From: Desmospora activa DSM 45169
GTDB taxonomy: Bacteria > Bacillota > Bacilli > Thermoactinomycetales > DSM-45169
DNA length: 64,000 bases
Reading direction: 5' to 3'
Assembly: GCF_003046315.1 (NCBI RefSeq)
Contig: NZ_PZZP01000002.1
Coordinates: 310,001-374,000 of the forward strand
Part shown: positions 44,519 through 54,138 of the stretch, piece after piece
Numbering within the stretch: position 1 is the first letter of the stretch
Layout: each line of letters starts with the position of its first letter
The notes under the pieces: model-generated
Told to the model about the DNA's origin: nothing
What the model saw: the letters and a program-made list of their open reading frames with translations, nothing else
Databases searched by the model: none
Position numbers and translations under genes: made by a program

Positions 44519-46021
44519 TTATCCCCCTCCGCTCTGGATCGGGATCAAGGCAGCACCCCAATCCAGAGTCGCCAGCCAATCCAGTGTCCATTGCGGCATA
44601 AAGCCCAAAGCCAGCGTACCGACAACCGAGACCAGGATCACAATTCCCGCACCGATTGGAAGCGGAAATCGCTCCGAGGTGAGTGGGGTGCGGAAATACA
44701 TCATCCGAATGACACCAAAGTAATAGTAATAGGAAACGACGGTCGTCACCAACATTAGACCGGCAAGCCACAGATGGTCGGTTCCCACCGCCCCCATCAG
44801 GATGTAAAACTTGCCGATGAAACCGGCGGTAATGGGAATCCCCGCTAGAGACACCATAAACAGCGCCATTGCCGCAGCCAGCAGTGGATTTTTACGGGAA
44901 AGGCCAGCAAAGGCATGGAGCGTTTCCGCGCCGGTACGATGTTCCACCAGCATCAGCACCACAAATGCACCCAAGGTCATAAACAGGTAAGCGATCAAAT
45001 AGTAGATTAAGCTTTCAAACAGAAATCCGAGTGTGGCGAGGGGAACGAGCATATAACCGGCATGAGCCACACTGGAGTAGGCCAGCATCCGTTTGAGGTT
45101 GATTTGCCGTAGCGCAATCGTATTACCCACCACCATTGACGCCGCCGCCAAGATCAGCAGCGCCTGGGCTGACAACGGCTCTTCCATCTGGCTTTGGTAG
45201 AGGAAATAATACCCGCCAAATACAACCCGAAAAATCAACGCAAATGCCGCCGTTTTAGAAACCACCGACAAAAACGCGGTCACCGTGGTGGCAGCTCCTT
45301 GATACACATCCGGCGCCCACATATGAAAGGGTGCAGCCGCCACTTTAAAGCCAAATCCAAACAGCATCAGGAACAGCGATAAATAGACGAATAACTCATA
45401 CCCGCCGCCATAGGCATCCGCCAGTCGGGCCTGCATCTCGTATAGATTGGTGGTTCCGGTCAAGCCGTAGGCAAATGACATCCCGTACAGGATAAAAGCA
45501 GATGAGACGCCTCCCATCACCACATACTTCCACGCCGCTTCAGCGGATTCCATACGCCGCTTCCGCAGCCCCACCAATATATAGGAAGAGATGCTCAACA
45601 GCTCCAACCCGACAAACAGGGTAATCATATCGGCTGAGGCCGTCATCAACATTCCGCCCAAGAGGGCAGCCAACAACAGATAGTAGTATTCTCCCTGAGC
45701 CTGAATCCCATCATCGCGGACACTTGACAACGATGACAAAAACAGCAGCGCAGCCCCCGCCAACAGGATCAACTTCAGTATCAATCCAAAGTCATCCACA
45801 CGGTACGTATCAGCCAGCACCTCATAAGGAGGATTTCCTAATTGAAAAGCCGCAAACACTCCCGCTGCGATGATGGCAGCCAGACCCACCCCACCCAGCC
45901 AACGTCTGTCACTGTCCGCTTTTAGAAACAGATCCACGATGGAGAGGAGGGCGGCAGCAGCCAGAACGATCAGCTCTGGCCCCATCACGGTCCAATCATA
46001 ATCTAAGAGATATCGTTCCAT
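44519..46021 (-). CDS. nuoN: NADH-quinone oxidoreductase subunit N
   Basis: 500 residues with about 14 transmembrane helices, antiporter-like subunit of complex I. FKVAAAPFHMWAPDVYQGA and AYSSVAHAGYMLVPL carry the conserved Lys/His/Glu proton-channel residues. Last gene of the operon, 3 bases after nuoM. In Bacilli this complex lacks nuoEFG, so its electron donor is not NADH; ferredoxin or another donor is likely (known for this type). Confidence 0.96.
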   Translation of the reverse strand: MERYLLDYDWTVMGPELIVLAAAALLSIVDLFLKADSDRRWLGGVGLAAIIAAGVFAAFQLGNPPYEVLADTYRVDDFGLILKLILLAGAALLFLSSLSSVRDDGIQAQGEYYYLLLAALLGGMLMTASADMITLFVGLELLSISSYILVGLRKRRMESAEAAWKYVVMGGVSSAFILYGMSFAYGLTGTTNLYEMQARLADAYGGGYELFVYLSLFLMLFGFGFKVAAAPFHMWAPDVYQGAATTVTAFLSVVSKTAAFALIFRVVFGGYYFLYQSQMEEPLSAQALLILAAASMVVGNTIALRQINLKRMLAYSSVAHAGYMLVPLATLGFLFESLIYYLIAYLFMTLGAFVVLMLVEHRTGAETLHAFAGLSRKNPLLAAAMALFMVSLAGIPITAGFIGKFYILMGAVGTDHLWLAGLMLVTTVVSYYYYFGVIRMMYFRTPLTSERFPLPIGAGIVILVSVVGTLALGFMPQWTLDWLATLDWGAALIPIQSGGG

Positions 46022-46024
46022 TCC

Positions 46025-47557
46025 CTACCCTCCTATCTTGGACACGATTGTTTGTATGGTGGTCTGCATCGGATCTCCCAACACCGCCGGCCAGACGCCG
46101 ATCAGCATGATCAGTCCCAGCATGACCAACATGGGTGCCGCTTCTTTTGCTTTTAAATCCGATAGAGATGCCCACCGCTCCGAAATCGGGCCAAAATTGA
46201 TTTGCATCACGGCACGCAAGGTATAGACCGCAGTCAAGATCAATCCGATTACACCGATAGCAGCCAGTACCGGAAATGGTGAAAAGAAGCCGAGAAAGGC
46301 CTGAAACTCAGCAATAAAGCCGGACATTCCCGGCAAGCCCAACAGCGCCAGCCCCCCGGCTAAAAAGATCCCGGACAATACCGGCACAGACCGGGACAAG
46401 CCGCCTAACTCCCGGATATCAGTGGTGCGAGTGCGCTGGTATAACGCCCCGATAAAGAAGAACAGCAGCGCAGAGATAAACCCATGGGAAACCGCCTGAA
46501 AGACGGCGCCCTGCAAACCGATATCATTGAGGGCAGCGATCCCCAACAGGATAATACCCATATGGCTGACACTGGAGAAGGCCAACACCCGCTTAAGATC
46601 GGTCTGGACAAAGGCGAGCACCGCTCCGTACAAAATATTGATCACACCCAAAAGTCCCAGCCATGGGGCGATAGCAACCACCTGAGCGGGAAAAAGGTCA
46701 ACTCCAAAGCGGATTAACCCGTAGGCCCCCATCTTCAGCAACACACCAGAGTGAACCATGACCACCGCTGGTGGTGCCTCCGTATGCACCCGTAGCATCC
46801 AGCTATGAAAAGGAAAAATCGGCAGCTTAATCCCAAAGGCGATCACCAAAGCGAGAAAAACTGTCCACACTAAATTACGAATAATCGGGTCTTGTTCCAT
46901 CACCAGGCCCAGCTCGGGATTGGCGCTCATCTGCCGCAATTGTTCCAGATCAAGCGTCTGAAACAGAAACAGCAACCCGATAAATCCCAGCAACATCAAA
47001 GCCGATCCCACGCCGTTGTAGAGCAAAAACTGATTGGCCGCCCGCTCGCGGTAAACCGCTCCCCAGATTCCGATTAAAAAGAAGAGCGTTACCAATGTCA
47101 CCTCAAAAAAGAGGAAAAAGAGAAACAGATCACGGGCCATGAAAACCCCCATCATCCCTACCTCCAGCAGTAGAAAGACGGTAAAGTATCCCTTTAATCG
47201 TTCTCGTATGTACAACGCGGAGGCGATAGCAGCTAGGACGGCAATGATGGCGGTTAGGACCACCAACGGCAGCGAGAGTCCGTCTACTCCCAGATGATAA
47301 TGAAAGTCCAGCCCTACTCCCTGCTGAATCGGGATCGAAAACCAGGTGATTTTTTGCTGAAATTGCACAGTGGCTATCGTCACATCAAATCGAATCGCCA
47401 TCAGGACGGCCAACAGCAACGGCGGAACAGTAGCCGCTACACCGACTCCACGCAGCCAAGCCGTCTGTGCGCGCGGGAGAAATAGCAACACCAACACACC
47501 GAAAAGCGGGGAGAAGATGATCCACGTCGGTAAGGTTTGTAGCAATCCTTCCATCAT
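46025..47557 (-). CDS. nuoM: NADH-quinone oxidoreductase subunit M
   Basis: 510 residues, about 14 transmembrane helices, antiporter-like. KLPIFPFHSWMLRVHTEAPPA and AFSSVSHMGIILLGIAALN are the conserved proton-path segments. The start ATGATG overlaps the nuoL stop as ATGA, after GGGGAGG. Between nuoL and nuoN in the usual order. Confidence 0.96.
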   Translation of the reverse strand: MMEGLLQTLPTWIIFSPLFGVLVLLFLPRAQTAWLRGVGVAATVPPLLLAVLMAIRFDVTIATVQFQQKITWFSIPIQQGVGLDFHYHLGVDGLSLPLVVLTAIIAVLAAIASALYIRERLKGYFTVFLLLEVGMMGVFMARDLFLFFLFFEVTLVTLFFLIGIWGAVYRERAANQFLLYNGVGSALMLLGFIGLLFLFQTLDLEQLRQMSANPELGLVMEQDPIIRNLVWTVFLALVIAFGIKLPIFPFHSWMLRVHTEAPPAVVMVHSGVLLKMGAYGLIRFGVDLFPAQVVAIAPWLGLLGVINILYGAVLAFVQTDLKRVLAFSSVSHMGIILLGIAALNDIGLQGAVFQAVSHGFISALLFFFIGALYQRTRTTDIRELGGLSRSVPVLSGIFLAGGLALLGLPGMSGFIAEFQAFLGFFSPFPVLAAIGVIGLILTAVYTLRAVMQINFGPISERWASLSDLKAKEAAPMLVMLGLIMLIGVWPAVLGDPMQTTIQTIVSKIGG

Positions 47558-49413
47558 TCAAACAACCTCCCCGCAGTCAAGCTAACCATCAGGATGACCA
47601 ACCCGATCACACTAACCAACACATAGGTTTGAAATTGACCTGTTTGTAGAGCGGCACCCAAGCGGCCCAGACCGCGCATCACGGCGGTGGCCAATCCGAC
47701 CAGACCCTGGATCACCCACCGATCAAACCAAGAAAGAAGTACCCCTAGCCCCCGGTAAGGACGAACAATCGCCGCATCATAAGCTTCATCTACTCCGTAT
47801 TTTTGCAGTAACACCCGATGTGCCCAGGGAGCCGCTCCAGCCACTCGCTCCGGATTAATCTGACCGCGGTCGTACATCGCCCAGGCGAGAGCAATGCCGC
47901 CCACAGCGAGCAAAACCGTTACCAACGGCAGCCACCAGGGAGCAGCGACGGCAGATGCCTCCAATCCTGTCCCGGTTGTCAGCCATTGTGAGAAAGCGTG
48001 AGTAGGAAACTCCACAAAACCGGAGCCGACGGAGAGAACTGCCAACACCGCCATTGGCCACACCATTCCCGCCGGTACTTTTTTGTCCGCTTCTCCCTTT
48101 TGCTCACCGAAGAAGACGAGGAAAAACAGACGAAACAGATAAAAGGCGGTAAAGAAGGCAGCGACCATTCCTAAAGCCAATACTCCGAACCGTCCGTCAG
48201 CATATGCGCTGAGCAACACCTTTTCCTTGGAAAAGAAGCCGCTAAAAGGGGGAATGCCCGCCAAAGCCAGACAGCCGATCAAAAACAGCCACCCCAGCCC
48301 GCGATGGGTCTGCCACAAGCCACCCATCCGCCGGATATCCTGTTCGTGATGCAATACCGTGATCACCGCACCCGCCGCCAAAAACAGCAACGCTTTAAAA
48401 AAGGCGTGGGTCATCAGATGAAAGACACCGGCTGTATATCCTGCCGCCCCTAGCGCCAACATCATATAACCCAGCTGACTGACGGTGGAATAGGCCAAGA
48501 TCCGTTTGATATCGTTTTGCACTAGAGCGATGGAAGCGGCAAAAATAGCGGTAAACGCTCCAACGTAGGCAACCGTGTCCAGGGCGAGAGGGGATGCTTC
48601 AAACAATGGAAATGTCCGTGCCACTAAAAACACCCCAGCCGCTACCATCGTTGCTGCATGAATCAAGGCACTGACTGGAGTAGGTCCCTCCATCGCATCG
48701 GGCAACCATGTGTGCAACGGAAATTGTCCCGATTTTCCGATCGCTCCCACAAAGAGTAAAATCGCGATCCACGGCAGCACAGCCGTATCTACACCGCCGG
48801 ATTGGACCGCTGCAAAGATGGGTCCCAGTTCAAAGCTGCCCGTTTGCCAAAAGAGGAGAACAATGGCGACAAACAGACCAACATCACCGATGCGGGTAAC
48901 GATAAACGCCTTTTTGGCCGCCGCTTTTGCCGCCGGCTTCCAGTACCAAAAACCGATCAACAGGAATGAGCAGACACCGACCAGCTCCCAAAATATATAC
49001 AGCTGTACCAAGTTGGGGGAGAGAACCAAACCCAACATGGAAAAGGTAAACAGGGAGAGATAGGCGTAAAAGGTCGGTACCCGTTCGTCACCTGCCATGT
49101 AGCTTTTGGCGTACACCTGCACAAGCAAACTAACCAAACTGACAACGACCAACATCATGGCGACGAGCGGGGTAACCTCCACTCCAAAGGGGATAACGGC
49201 TTCCCCCACTCGCAACCATTCCCAGGTGGCCAAGGCCGTCTCTGTCACTCCTATGCTTCGCCACAGGATGAACAGCGAAACGACGAGAGAGCCGAAGGCC
49301 GCTAGGCTTCCGATCACAGCGGCCCAGCTTTCGCTCCAGCGCGTTCGTCCCGCTAACAGCAACAAAAATGCCACCAAGGGAAAGAGGGGTATGTACCACA
49401 CATACGCAATCAT
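47554..49413 (-). CDS. nuoL: NADH-quinone oxidoreductase subunit L
   Basis: 619 residues, about 16 helices, including the long lateral helix toward the C-terminus. GKSGQFPLHTWLPDAMEGPTPVSA and YSTVSQLGYMMLALGAAGYT are the key antiporter motifs. ATG 49413 is chosen over a frame opening 14 codons earlier because it has GACGGGTGATCCC upstream and the family starts there. A 297-base gap separates it from nuoK, the longest in the operon. Confidence 0.96.
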   Translation of the reverse strand: MIAYVWYIPLFPLVAFLLLLAGRTRWSESWAAVIGSLAAFGSLVVSLFILWRSIGVTETALATWEWLRVGEAVIPFGVEVTPLVAMMLVVVSLVSLLVQVYAKSYMAGDERVPTFYAYLSLFTFSMLGLVLSPNLVQLYIFWELVGVCSFLLIGFWYWKPAAKAAAKKAFIVTRIGDVGLFVAIVLLFWQTGSFELGPIFAAVQSGGVDTAVLPWIAILLFVGAIGKSGQFPLHTWLPDAMEGPTPVSALIHAATMVAAGVFLVARTFPLFEASPLALDTVAYVGAFTAIFAASIALVQNDIKRILAYSTVSQLGYMMLALGAAGYTAGVFHLMTHAFFKALLFLAAGAVITVLHHEQDIRRMGGLWQTHRGLGWLFLIGCLALAGIPPFSGFFSKEKVLLSAYADGRFGVLALGMVAAFFTAFYLFRLFFLVFFGEQKGEADKKVPAGMVWPMAVLAVLSVGSGFVEFPTHAFSQWLTTGTGLEASAVAAPWWLPLVTVLLAVGGIALAWAMYDRGQINPERVAGAAPWAHRVLLQKYGVDEAYDAAIVRPYRGLGVLLSWFDRWVIQGLVGLATAVMRGLGRLGAALQTGQFQTYVLVSVIGLVILMVSLTAGRLFE

Positions 49414-49710
49414 GGGATCACCCGTCCTCTGTCCTGATTGTAGTGTCGATTTCACATTTTTTTGGATCGTACATCAAGCTTTCAGGCACACCCAGTCATT
49501 GTTCGATCTCGAGGGAAGGTTGAGCGATCAGATACTCCACAGTCTTCCAAGTGAAGTAACCGTAGCGAGACTTAAGCTTAAAAGTACAGGGCGAGACTCG
49601 GAAACAAAGTAACCGTAATAACCCATCTCAGGTTATTTCATTTTTCGTAAGATTGCTGGAAGGGCATTCACAAGCCTCCGATTCTAATTTTATATGGAGC
49701 ACGTATCCAC
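49414..49710. other. Unusually long spacer inside the nuo operon
   Basis: 297 bases between nuoK and nuoL; every other adjacent pair in this operon overlaps or is within 52 bases. It contains GTAACCGTA twice (about 49556 and 49610), GCGAGAC-type strings and the weak hairpin AATAACC/GGGTTATT. No gene; might be an insertion remnant or hold an internal promoter. Confidence 0.5.
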
Positions 49711-50016
49711 TTACCCTTTTAACGTATTGTAGCGATCCACACTCACCGTCTGTCGGTGCTGATAGAGCGCAAACAGAATAGCGATCCCCACCGCCGCCTC
49801 CGCAGCCGCGATCGTAATGGTAAACAAACCGAAAACCTGCCCCATCTGATTGGCGTATAATCCATACTTGGAGAACGCCACCAGATTAATATTAGCGGCA
49901 TTTAGCATCAATTCAATCGAAAAGAGGACGATAACTGCATTTCGTTTTGTCATCACCCCGTATAAACCGAGGCAGAAGAGAATCGCTCCCAAAGCGAGAT
50001 ACGATGTGACCGGCAT
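49711..50016 (-). CDS. nuoK: NADH-quinone oxidoreductase subunit K
   Basis: 101 residues with three transmembrane helices. The channel Glu lies in [19 protein letters not shown] (about residue 36), and a second conserved Glu follows in [13 protein letters not shown]. The ATG overlaps the nuoJ stop (TAATG). Usual length and place. Confidence 0.96.
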   Translation of the reverse strand: MPVTSYLALGAILFCLGLYGVMTKRNAVIVLFSIELMLNAANINLVAFSKYGLYANQMGQVFGLFTITIAAAEAAVGIAILFALYQHRQTVSVDRYNTLKG

Positions 50017-50519
50017 TAGGACTTCGACTCCTTTTTCGCCAAGATGATCGCCCCCACCAATGCCACCAGCAGGAGGACAGATGTCACCTCAAAGGGAATC
50101 ACATACTTTTTAAATACCGTCTCTCCCAACTGGGCCACGGTGTATGAATCCACCGGGCCGGTTTCACCAGAGAAGGGTGTCTGGTAGATCGCCCACATCA
50201 ACACCCCAAAAAAGGCCGCCACACCGATAAAGCTAAACGCTTCCCGCCAGGGATTCCCTTCCTTTTCCTGCCCTTGGCGGCTGGTCAGCATAATGCCGAA
50301 CAGCATCAGGATGGTAACCGCACCTGTGTAGATCAACACCTGCACCATGGCCAAAAACTCCGCATGCAATGTGACATAGATCCCGGCGATGCTGAGAAAG
50401 GTACATGCCAGGGCTAAAGCCATATGCACTACCCGGGTAAAGTTGATCATAAAGACAGCACCGCCGATGGCCAAAACAGACAATACAAAGAAGGCGATAA
50501 ACTCGCCGTTCCACTCCAT
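50016..50519 (-). CDS. nuoJ: NADH-quinone oxidoreductase subunit J
   Basis: 167 residues, five transmembrane helices. [18 protein letters not shown] and [13 protein letters not shown]-type ([18 protein letters not shown]) segments are typical of NuoJ. Starts at the ATG overlapping the nuoI stop (TGATG), not at the longer frame 15 codons earlier that overlaps nuoI. Part of the membrane proton path. Confidence 0.94.
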   Translation of the reverse strand: MEWNGEFIAFFVLSVLAIGGAVFMINFTRVVHMALALACTFLSIAGIYVTLHAEFLAMVQVLIYTGAVTILMLFGIMLTSRQGQEKEGNPWREAFSFIGVAAFFGVLMWAIYQTPFSGETGPVDSYTVAQLGETVFKKYVIPFEVTSVLLLVALVGAIILAKKESKS

Positions 50520-50935
50520 CACTGCGGTCCCCCCCGAATATTGGTATTGTTTTCGTGCAGCCACTCCATATTTTTGTACAAGTCGTCGCGGCTATAGGTG
50601 GCCAATTCGAAGTTTTGCGTCATCACAATCGCTTCGGTGGGACACACTTCGGTACACAGATCACATAGGATGCAAATTTCAAAGTTGATGTCAAAGGTGT
50701 CAATAATCTTCCCGCGCTTACCGGGATCGGGGTGCTTTCGACCTGTCAGCGTAATGCAATCTGTGGGGCAAACCCGTGCACATTGATTGCAGACGACGCA
50801 TTTTTCCGGATCAAAGTGCTGAATTCCCCGAAAGCGATCAGGCATTGGAATCGGCTCATCCGGGTAGCGGTGGGTCACTTTTTTACGGGTCATCGTTTTT
50901 AGTGTGACACCCATCCCTTTGATCAGACCCATCAT
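50519..50935 (-). CDS. nuoI: NADH-quinone oxidoreductase subunit I, 2x[4Fe-4S]
   Basis: 138-residue ferredoxin-like subunit carrying clusters N6a and N6b: CVVCNQCARVCP and CILCDLCTEVCP both complete. It passes electrons toward NuoB. ATG 50935 has AAAGGAGG 9 bases ahead. Shorter than E. coli NuoI, normal for Bacillota. Confidence 0.96.
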   Translation of the reverse strand: MMGLIKGMGVTLKTMTRKKVTHRYPDEPIPMPDRFRGIQHFDPEKCVVCNQCARVCPTDCITLTGRKHPDPGKRGKIIDTFDINFEICILCDLCTEVCPTEAIVMTQNFELATYSRDDLYKNMEWLHENNTNIRGGPQ

Positions 50936-50974
50936 CGAAATCGTCCTCCTTTCCCTTCAAGTTGCCGCTGTCCA

Positions 50975-51949
50975 TCAATAAAACTGTCCGATCACAGGTA
51001 CTTCCTTTAAAACGGCGGATAAAAAGATATTGACGAGAGCAAGGGGCAGAAGCACTTTCCAGCCCATCTCCATCAATTGATCCACCCGCATCCGCGGCAT
51101 CGTCCCTCGAATCCAGATCAACAAAAAGACGATCAAAAGGAACTTCAGGATAAACCAGAGGATCGGCGGAATAAAGGTAAGATCGAACAAAGGATTCCAT
51201 CCGCCTAAAAAGAGGACGGTGGTTAAAGCGGCCATGGCAAAAACATAGACATACTCCGCTAGCATAAAGAAGGCGAAACGAAACCCGGTATATTCCACAT
51301 GATATCCCGCCACCAGCTCCGATTCCGCTTCCGGCAGATCAAAGGGTGTCCGGTTTAATTCAGCCAGAGAAGCGACGAAGAAGACGGCAAAGCCAAGGAT
51401 CTGGGGAAGGATAAACCAGACCTGCTCTTGCGCCTGTACAATTTCCACCAGATTTAAGGTACCCGCCGCCATGATCACCCCGACTACAGACATCACCAGC
51501 GGAATCTCATAGCTGATCATCTGCGCCGCTGACCGCATTGACCCCAGCAAGGCGTATTTGTTGTTGGAAGCCCATCCCCCCGCCAACATCCCGATGGTGG
51601 TTATGCTTGAAAGCGCCAAATAGTAAAGCAATCCCACTCCGATATCGGCAAACAACCAGCGATCGGTAAAGGGAATCACCGCCAATACGACAAAGGAGGG
51701 GACAAATGCGATCACTGGGGCAATTCGGAACAACGTTCGGTCCGCTCGCTCCGGAATGATGTCTTCCTTCAACAGCAGCTTCAAAATATCCGCCACTGTT
51801 TGTAGTATCCCCCACGGTCCTACGCGATTGGGACCGATCCGACCCTGCATCCAGCCGAGCACTTTCCGTTCAAACAGGATGGCATAAGTGACAAATCCGA
51901 GCACCACCGCCATTAATAGTGCGGGGCCCAATACCATCCATGTGGTCAT
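50975..51949 (-). CDS. nuoH: NADH-quinone oxidoreductase subunit H
   Basis: 324 residues, eight transmembrane helices. ERKVLGWMQGRIGPNRVGP in the first helices is the quinone-chamber/NuoB-NuoD contact; the TPFDLPEAESELVAGYHVEY loop is conserved. The ATG at 51949 has AAGGGGG 8 bases ahead; a GTG three codons earlier is possible. It follows nuoC directly, which leaves no room for nuoD. Confidence 0.96.
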   Translation of the reverse strand: MTTWMVLGPALLMAVVLGFVTYAILFERKVLGWMQGRIGPNRVGPWGILQTVADILKLLLKEDIIPERADRTLFRIAPVIAFVPSFVVLAVIPFTDRWLFADIGVGLLYYLALSSITTIGMLAGGWASNNKYALLGSMRSAAQMISYEIPLVMSVVGVIMAAGTLNLVEIVQAQEQVWFILPQILGFAVFFVASLAELNRTPFDLPEAESELVAGYHVEYTGFRFAFFMLAEYVYVFAMAALTTVLFLGGWNPLFDLTFIPPILWFILKFLLIVFLLIWIRGTMPRMRVDQLMEMGWKVLLPLALVNIFLSAVLKEVPVIGQFY

Positions 51950-52001
51950 GGACGCCACCCCCTTAGGGCCTGATCAAGCATCATCTTGGTGCACAATGGA
52001 A

Positions 52002-52727
52002 TCAGACCTCCCCGTCATAGGGTTCATAATCTTTTCGCAGCGGATGGCCCACCCAGTCGTCAGGCAATAGGATGCGGCCCAGATTGGGGTGGCCGCTGAA
52101 GCGGATGCCCAACAGATCATATACTTCCCGCTCATTCCAATTGGCGGCGGGCCAAATCGCGGTGACCGACGGTGCCTCGGAGCGATCACGATCCACCTGG
52201 ACCCGGACGGCCAATTCACGGCGGTGTTCCATCGAGTAGAGGTGAAGCACCACCTCCAGATGGGTCTCATAATCGACTCCCGATAGGTTTTGTAAGTAAT
52301 CAAAGGAAAGGCGGGAATCATGCCGCAATAATCGAGCCAGTTCCAACCAACGGTCTACTTCCACTACCAAAGTGGGCATATGGCGGCTGGGCCGGTTGAT
52401 CAACCCTTCTTTTAACGCACCTTCTCCCACTTCAGCTCCGATGATTTCTATTATTTCATCCAGCTGCGGCTGCTTCGGCGAAGGTACCAGCGGCTCCTGC
52501 TCTTTCGCTTTCTTTTTATCGACAGGACGCTTATGAACCGCCTTCGCTTTTGCCTTAGCAGCGGCCTGGGCTGTCCGCTCAACCGCGGAGTCCGCAGTTT
52601 TCTCCTCATCGCCCTTACCCTTTTCCGCTTGTGTCTCGTTTGCAACTGCACGCCTAGGAGGTTGCTTTTCCTCTGTGTTGTCGCTCGCCTTTGGCACAGG
52701 CTTTTCATCTTTGGGCTGATCCTTCAC
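52002..52727 (-). CDS. nuoC: NADH-quinone oxidoreductase subunit C with charged N-terminal extension
   Basis: 241 residues. The first 85 are low-complexity Lys/Glu/Ala/Pro ([19 protein letters not shown]..., [10 protein letters not shown]), absent from E. coli NuoC but common in Bacilli. The catalytic-arm domain follows: [43 protein letters not shown] and [21 protein letters not shown]. Start GTG overlaps the nuoB stop (GTGA). It is not fused to NuoD: the protein ends EPYDGEV, 52 bases before nuoH. Confidence 0.95.
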   Translation of the reverse strand: MKDQPKDEKPVPKASDNTEEKQPPRRAVANETQAEKGKGDEEKTADSAVERTAQAAAKAKAKAVHKRPVDKKKAKEQEPLVPSPKQPQLDEIIEIIGAEVGEGALKEGLINRPSRHMPTLVVEVDRWLELARLLRHDSRLSFDYLQNLSGVDYETHLEVVLHLYSMEHRRELAVRVQVDRDRSEAPSVTAIWPAANWNEREVYDLLGIRFSGHPNLGRILLPDDWVGHPLRKDYEPYDGEV

Positions 52728-53236
52728 CGGTCCGTCACCTTCTCCCCTGTTCTGGCCTCATAGCGGATCTTTTCCTGCAATTTGTGAATGCCGTAGATCA
52801 ATGCAGCGGGGTTGGGCGGACAGCCGGGGATATACACATCGACGGGAACCACCTGATCCACCCCTTTCACCACGGCATACGACTTCACATAAGGTCCGCC
52901 AGCGGTCGCACAAGAGCCCATGGCGATCACCCATTTTGGCTCCGGCATCTGGTCATACAGCCGTCGCAACAGGGGAGCCATCTTTTTGGTAACCGTCCCG
53001 GCGACGATCATCACATCTGACTGACGAGGGGAGGCGCGAAAAAACGAACCAAACCGGTCCAAGTCATAGTGGGCTGCCCCTGTTCCCATCATTTCAATGG
53101 CACAACAAGCCAACCCAAAAGTCATAGGCCACATCGAGTTGCTGCGGGCCCAGGCTTTGACGTTATCCAGGGTAGTGGTCAATACATTGCGATTGAGCTC
53201 CGCTTGCTCCGCCGGTGTCCATTCTTCCAATTTCAT
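52724..53236 (-). CDS. nuoB: NADH-quinone oxidoreductase subunit B
   Basis: 170 residues; carries the terminal cluster N2. [20 protein letters not shown] and [10 protein letters not shown] supply the four Cys ligands (including the adjacent Cys-Cys). ATG overlaps the nuoA stop as ATGA. NuoB normally pairs with NuoD at the quinone site; nuoD is missing here. Confidence 0.96.
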   Translation of the reverse strand: MKLEEWTPAEQAELNRNVLTTTLDNVKAWARSNSMWPMTFGLACCAIEMMGTGAAHYDLDRFGSFFRASPRQSDVMIVAGTVTKKMAPLLRRLYDQMPEPKWVIAMGSCATAGGPYVKSYAVVKGVDQVVPVDVYIPGCPPNPAALIYGIHKLQEKIRYEARTGEKVTDR

Positions 53237-53607
53237 GACCATTCCAACACCTTCTTTTTCCAAGCGTACAGAAGTCCGATCAGTAAGAAGAAGACAAAGA
53301 TCAACATCTCCACCAAGATAAACAGTCCCACATCGGCGCGCAGGCTATCATAGGCTACGGCCCAAGGATAAAGAAAGACCGCCTCCACATCGAAGACAAC
53401 AAAAAGAAGCGCAAACAAATAGTAGCGCACATTGTACTGAACCCAGCCTCCACCGGTGGGGTCCACTCCGCTTTCATAGGTGATCGTCTTGGCAGCGGAT
53501 GGTTGATACGGACGCAGCAGTCGGCCCATAGTGAGCGCAACCACTGGCAAGGCCAATCCCAACAGGACAAAAACGACGATCGTGACATAACTTTCTGTAT
53601 AATCCAT
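53233..53607 (-). CDS. nuoA: NADH-quinone oxidoreductase subunit A
   Basis: 124 residues, three transmembrane helices. [41 protein letters not shown] is the signature (shown across the loop and second helix). First gene of the operon. A TATAAT (53721-53726) upstream, overlapping inverted repeats, is a probable promoter. Confidence 0.96.
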   Translation of the reverse strand: MDYTESYVTIVVFVLLGLALPVVALTMGRLLRPYQPSAAKTITYESGVDPTGGGWVQYNVRYYLFALLFVVFDVEAVFLYPWAVAYDSLRADVGLFILVEMLIFVFFLLIGLLYAWKKKVLEWS

Positions 53608-53720
53608 CGACGTCCCTCCCTCTCCACCCCGGCTGACGCTTTACCCTTATAAAAACACGAAGAGCGCCTGCCATTAGAGGTCACAAAGCTGATGATCTGA
53701 TTCTTGGCTCTCTCGTTTTG

Positions 53721-53780
53721 ATTATACCAAATGTTTCCGCTCCCTGTATGATGACTAATCAACAAATTTGGTAGGGAGCG
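53721..53780 (-). promoter_or_regulatory. Probable nuo promoter with interleaved inverted repeats
   Basis: Minus-strand TATAAT (53721-53726) lies 114 bases before nuoA. CGCTCCCT (53773-53780, read on minus) pairs with AGGGAGCG (53738-53745), and ACCAAAT (53766-53772) pairs with ATTTGGT (53726-53732), in the crossed order A-B-A'-B'. The last arm overlaps the TATAAT. No good -35 was seen. An operator, or if transcribed, an H-type pseudoknot. Confidence 0.4.
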
Positions 53781-54074
53781 TCGCCACCGGTACCCCTAGA
53801 GGGCAGGTGTATTCAGTGGCAAAGCCAACCTTCTTCGCCAAACGAGCGATCGTTCGGGAACATCCCACCAAAAATGACAACGCTTCCATTGCAGCGGAAA
53901 AATAAGGTGAACATAACATCTAATCGTATTGTACCATAGGCATTGCGTTTGAACTATACCAAGTCAACTCAACTTAGCCCCATCAGCTAAGATTGTCTCA
54001 ATTTCACTATCGAGCAGCCGAAGCAGGATTCCCACATTACGACGCTGCTGAGCAATAGCAGGTCCTATATAAAA

Positions 54075-54107
54075 AACCCAACCCATCCACAGTGGATGGG
54101 TTGGGTT
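54075..54107 (-). terminator. Terminator of the atp operon
   Basis: 14-bp stem (54075-54088 with 54094-54107; AACCCAACCCATCC/GGATGGGTTGGGTT) and a following T-run on the minus strand, 31 bases after atpC. Confidence 0.9.
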
Positions 54108-54138
54108 GACATTAGATAAACCCCGGAACGTTAACAGC

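Larger units (their letters stand above)
53608..54138. other. Region between nuoA and atpC
   Basis: 531 bases. Holds the probable nuo promoter and inverted repeats (53721-53780) and the atp terminator (54075-54107). The part 53781-54060 shows no gene and nothing else recognisable. Confidence 0.5.

Noticed and set aside
15210-49615. A second repeat family based on GGCGAGAC/GCGAGATC strings near 15215, 40920 and 49560
   Set aside because: Only short oligomers match; I could not align the three regions over more than about 25 bases.
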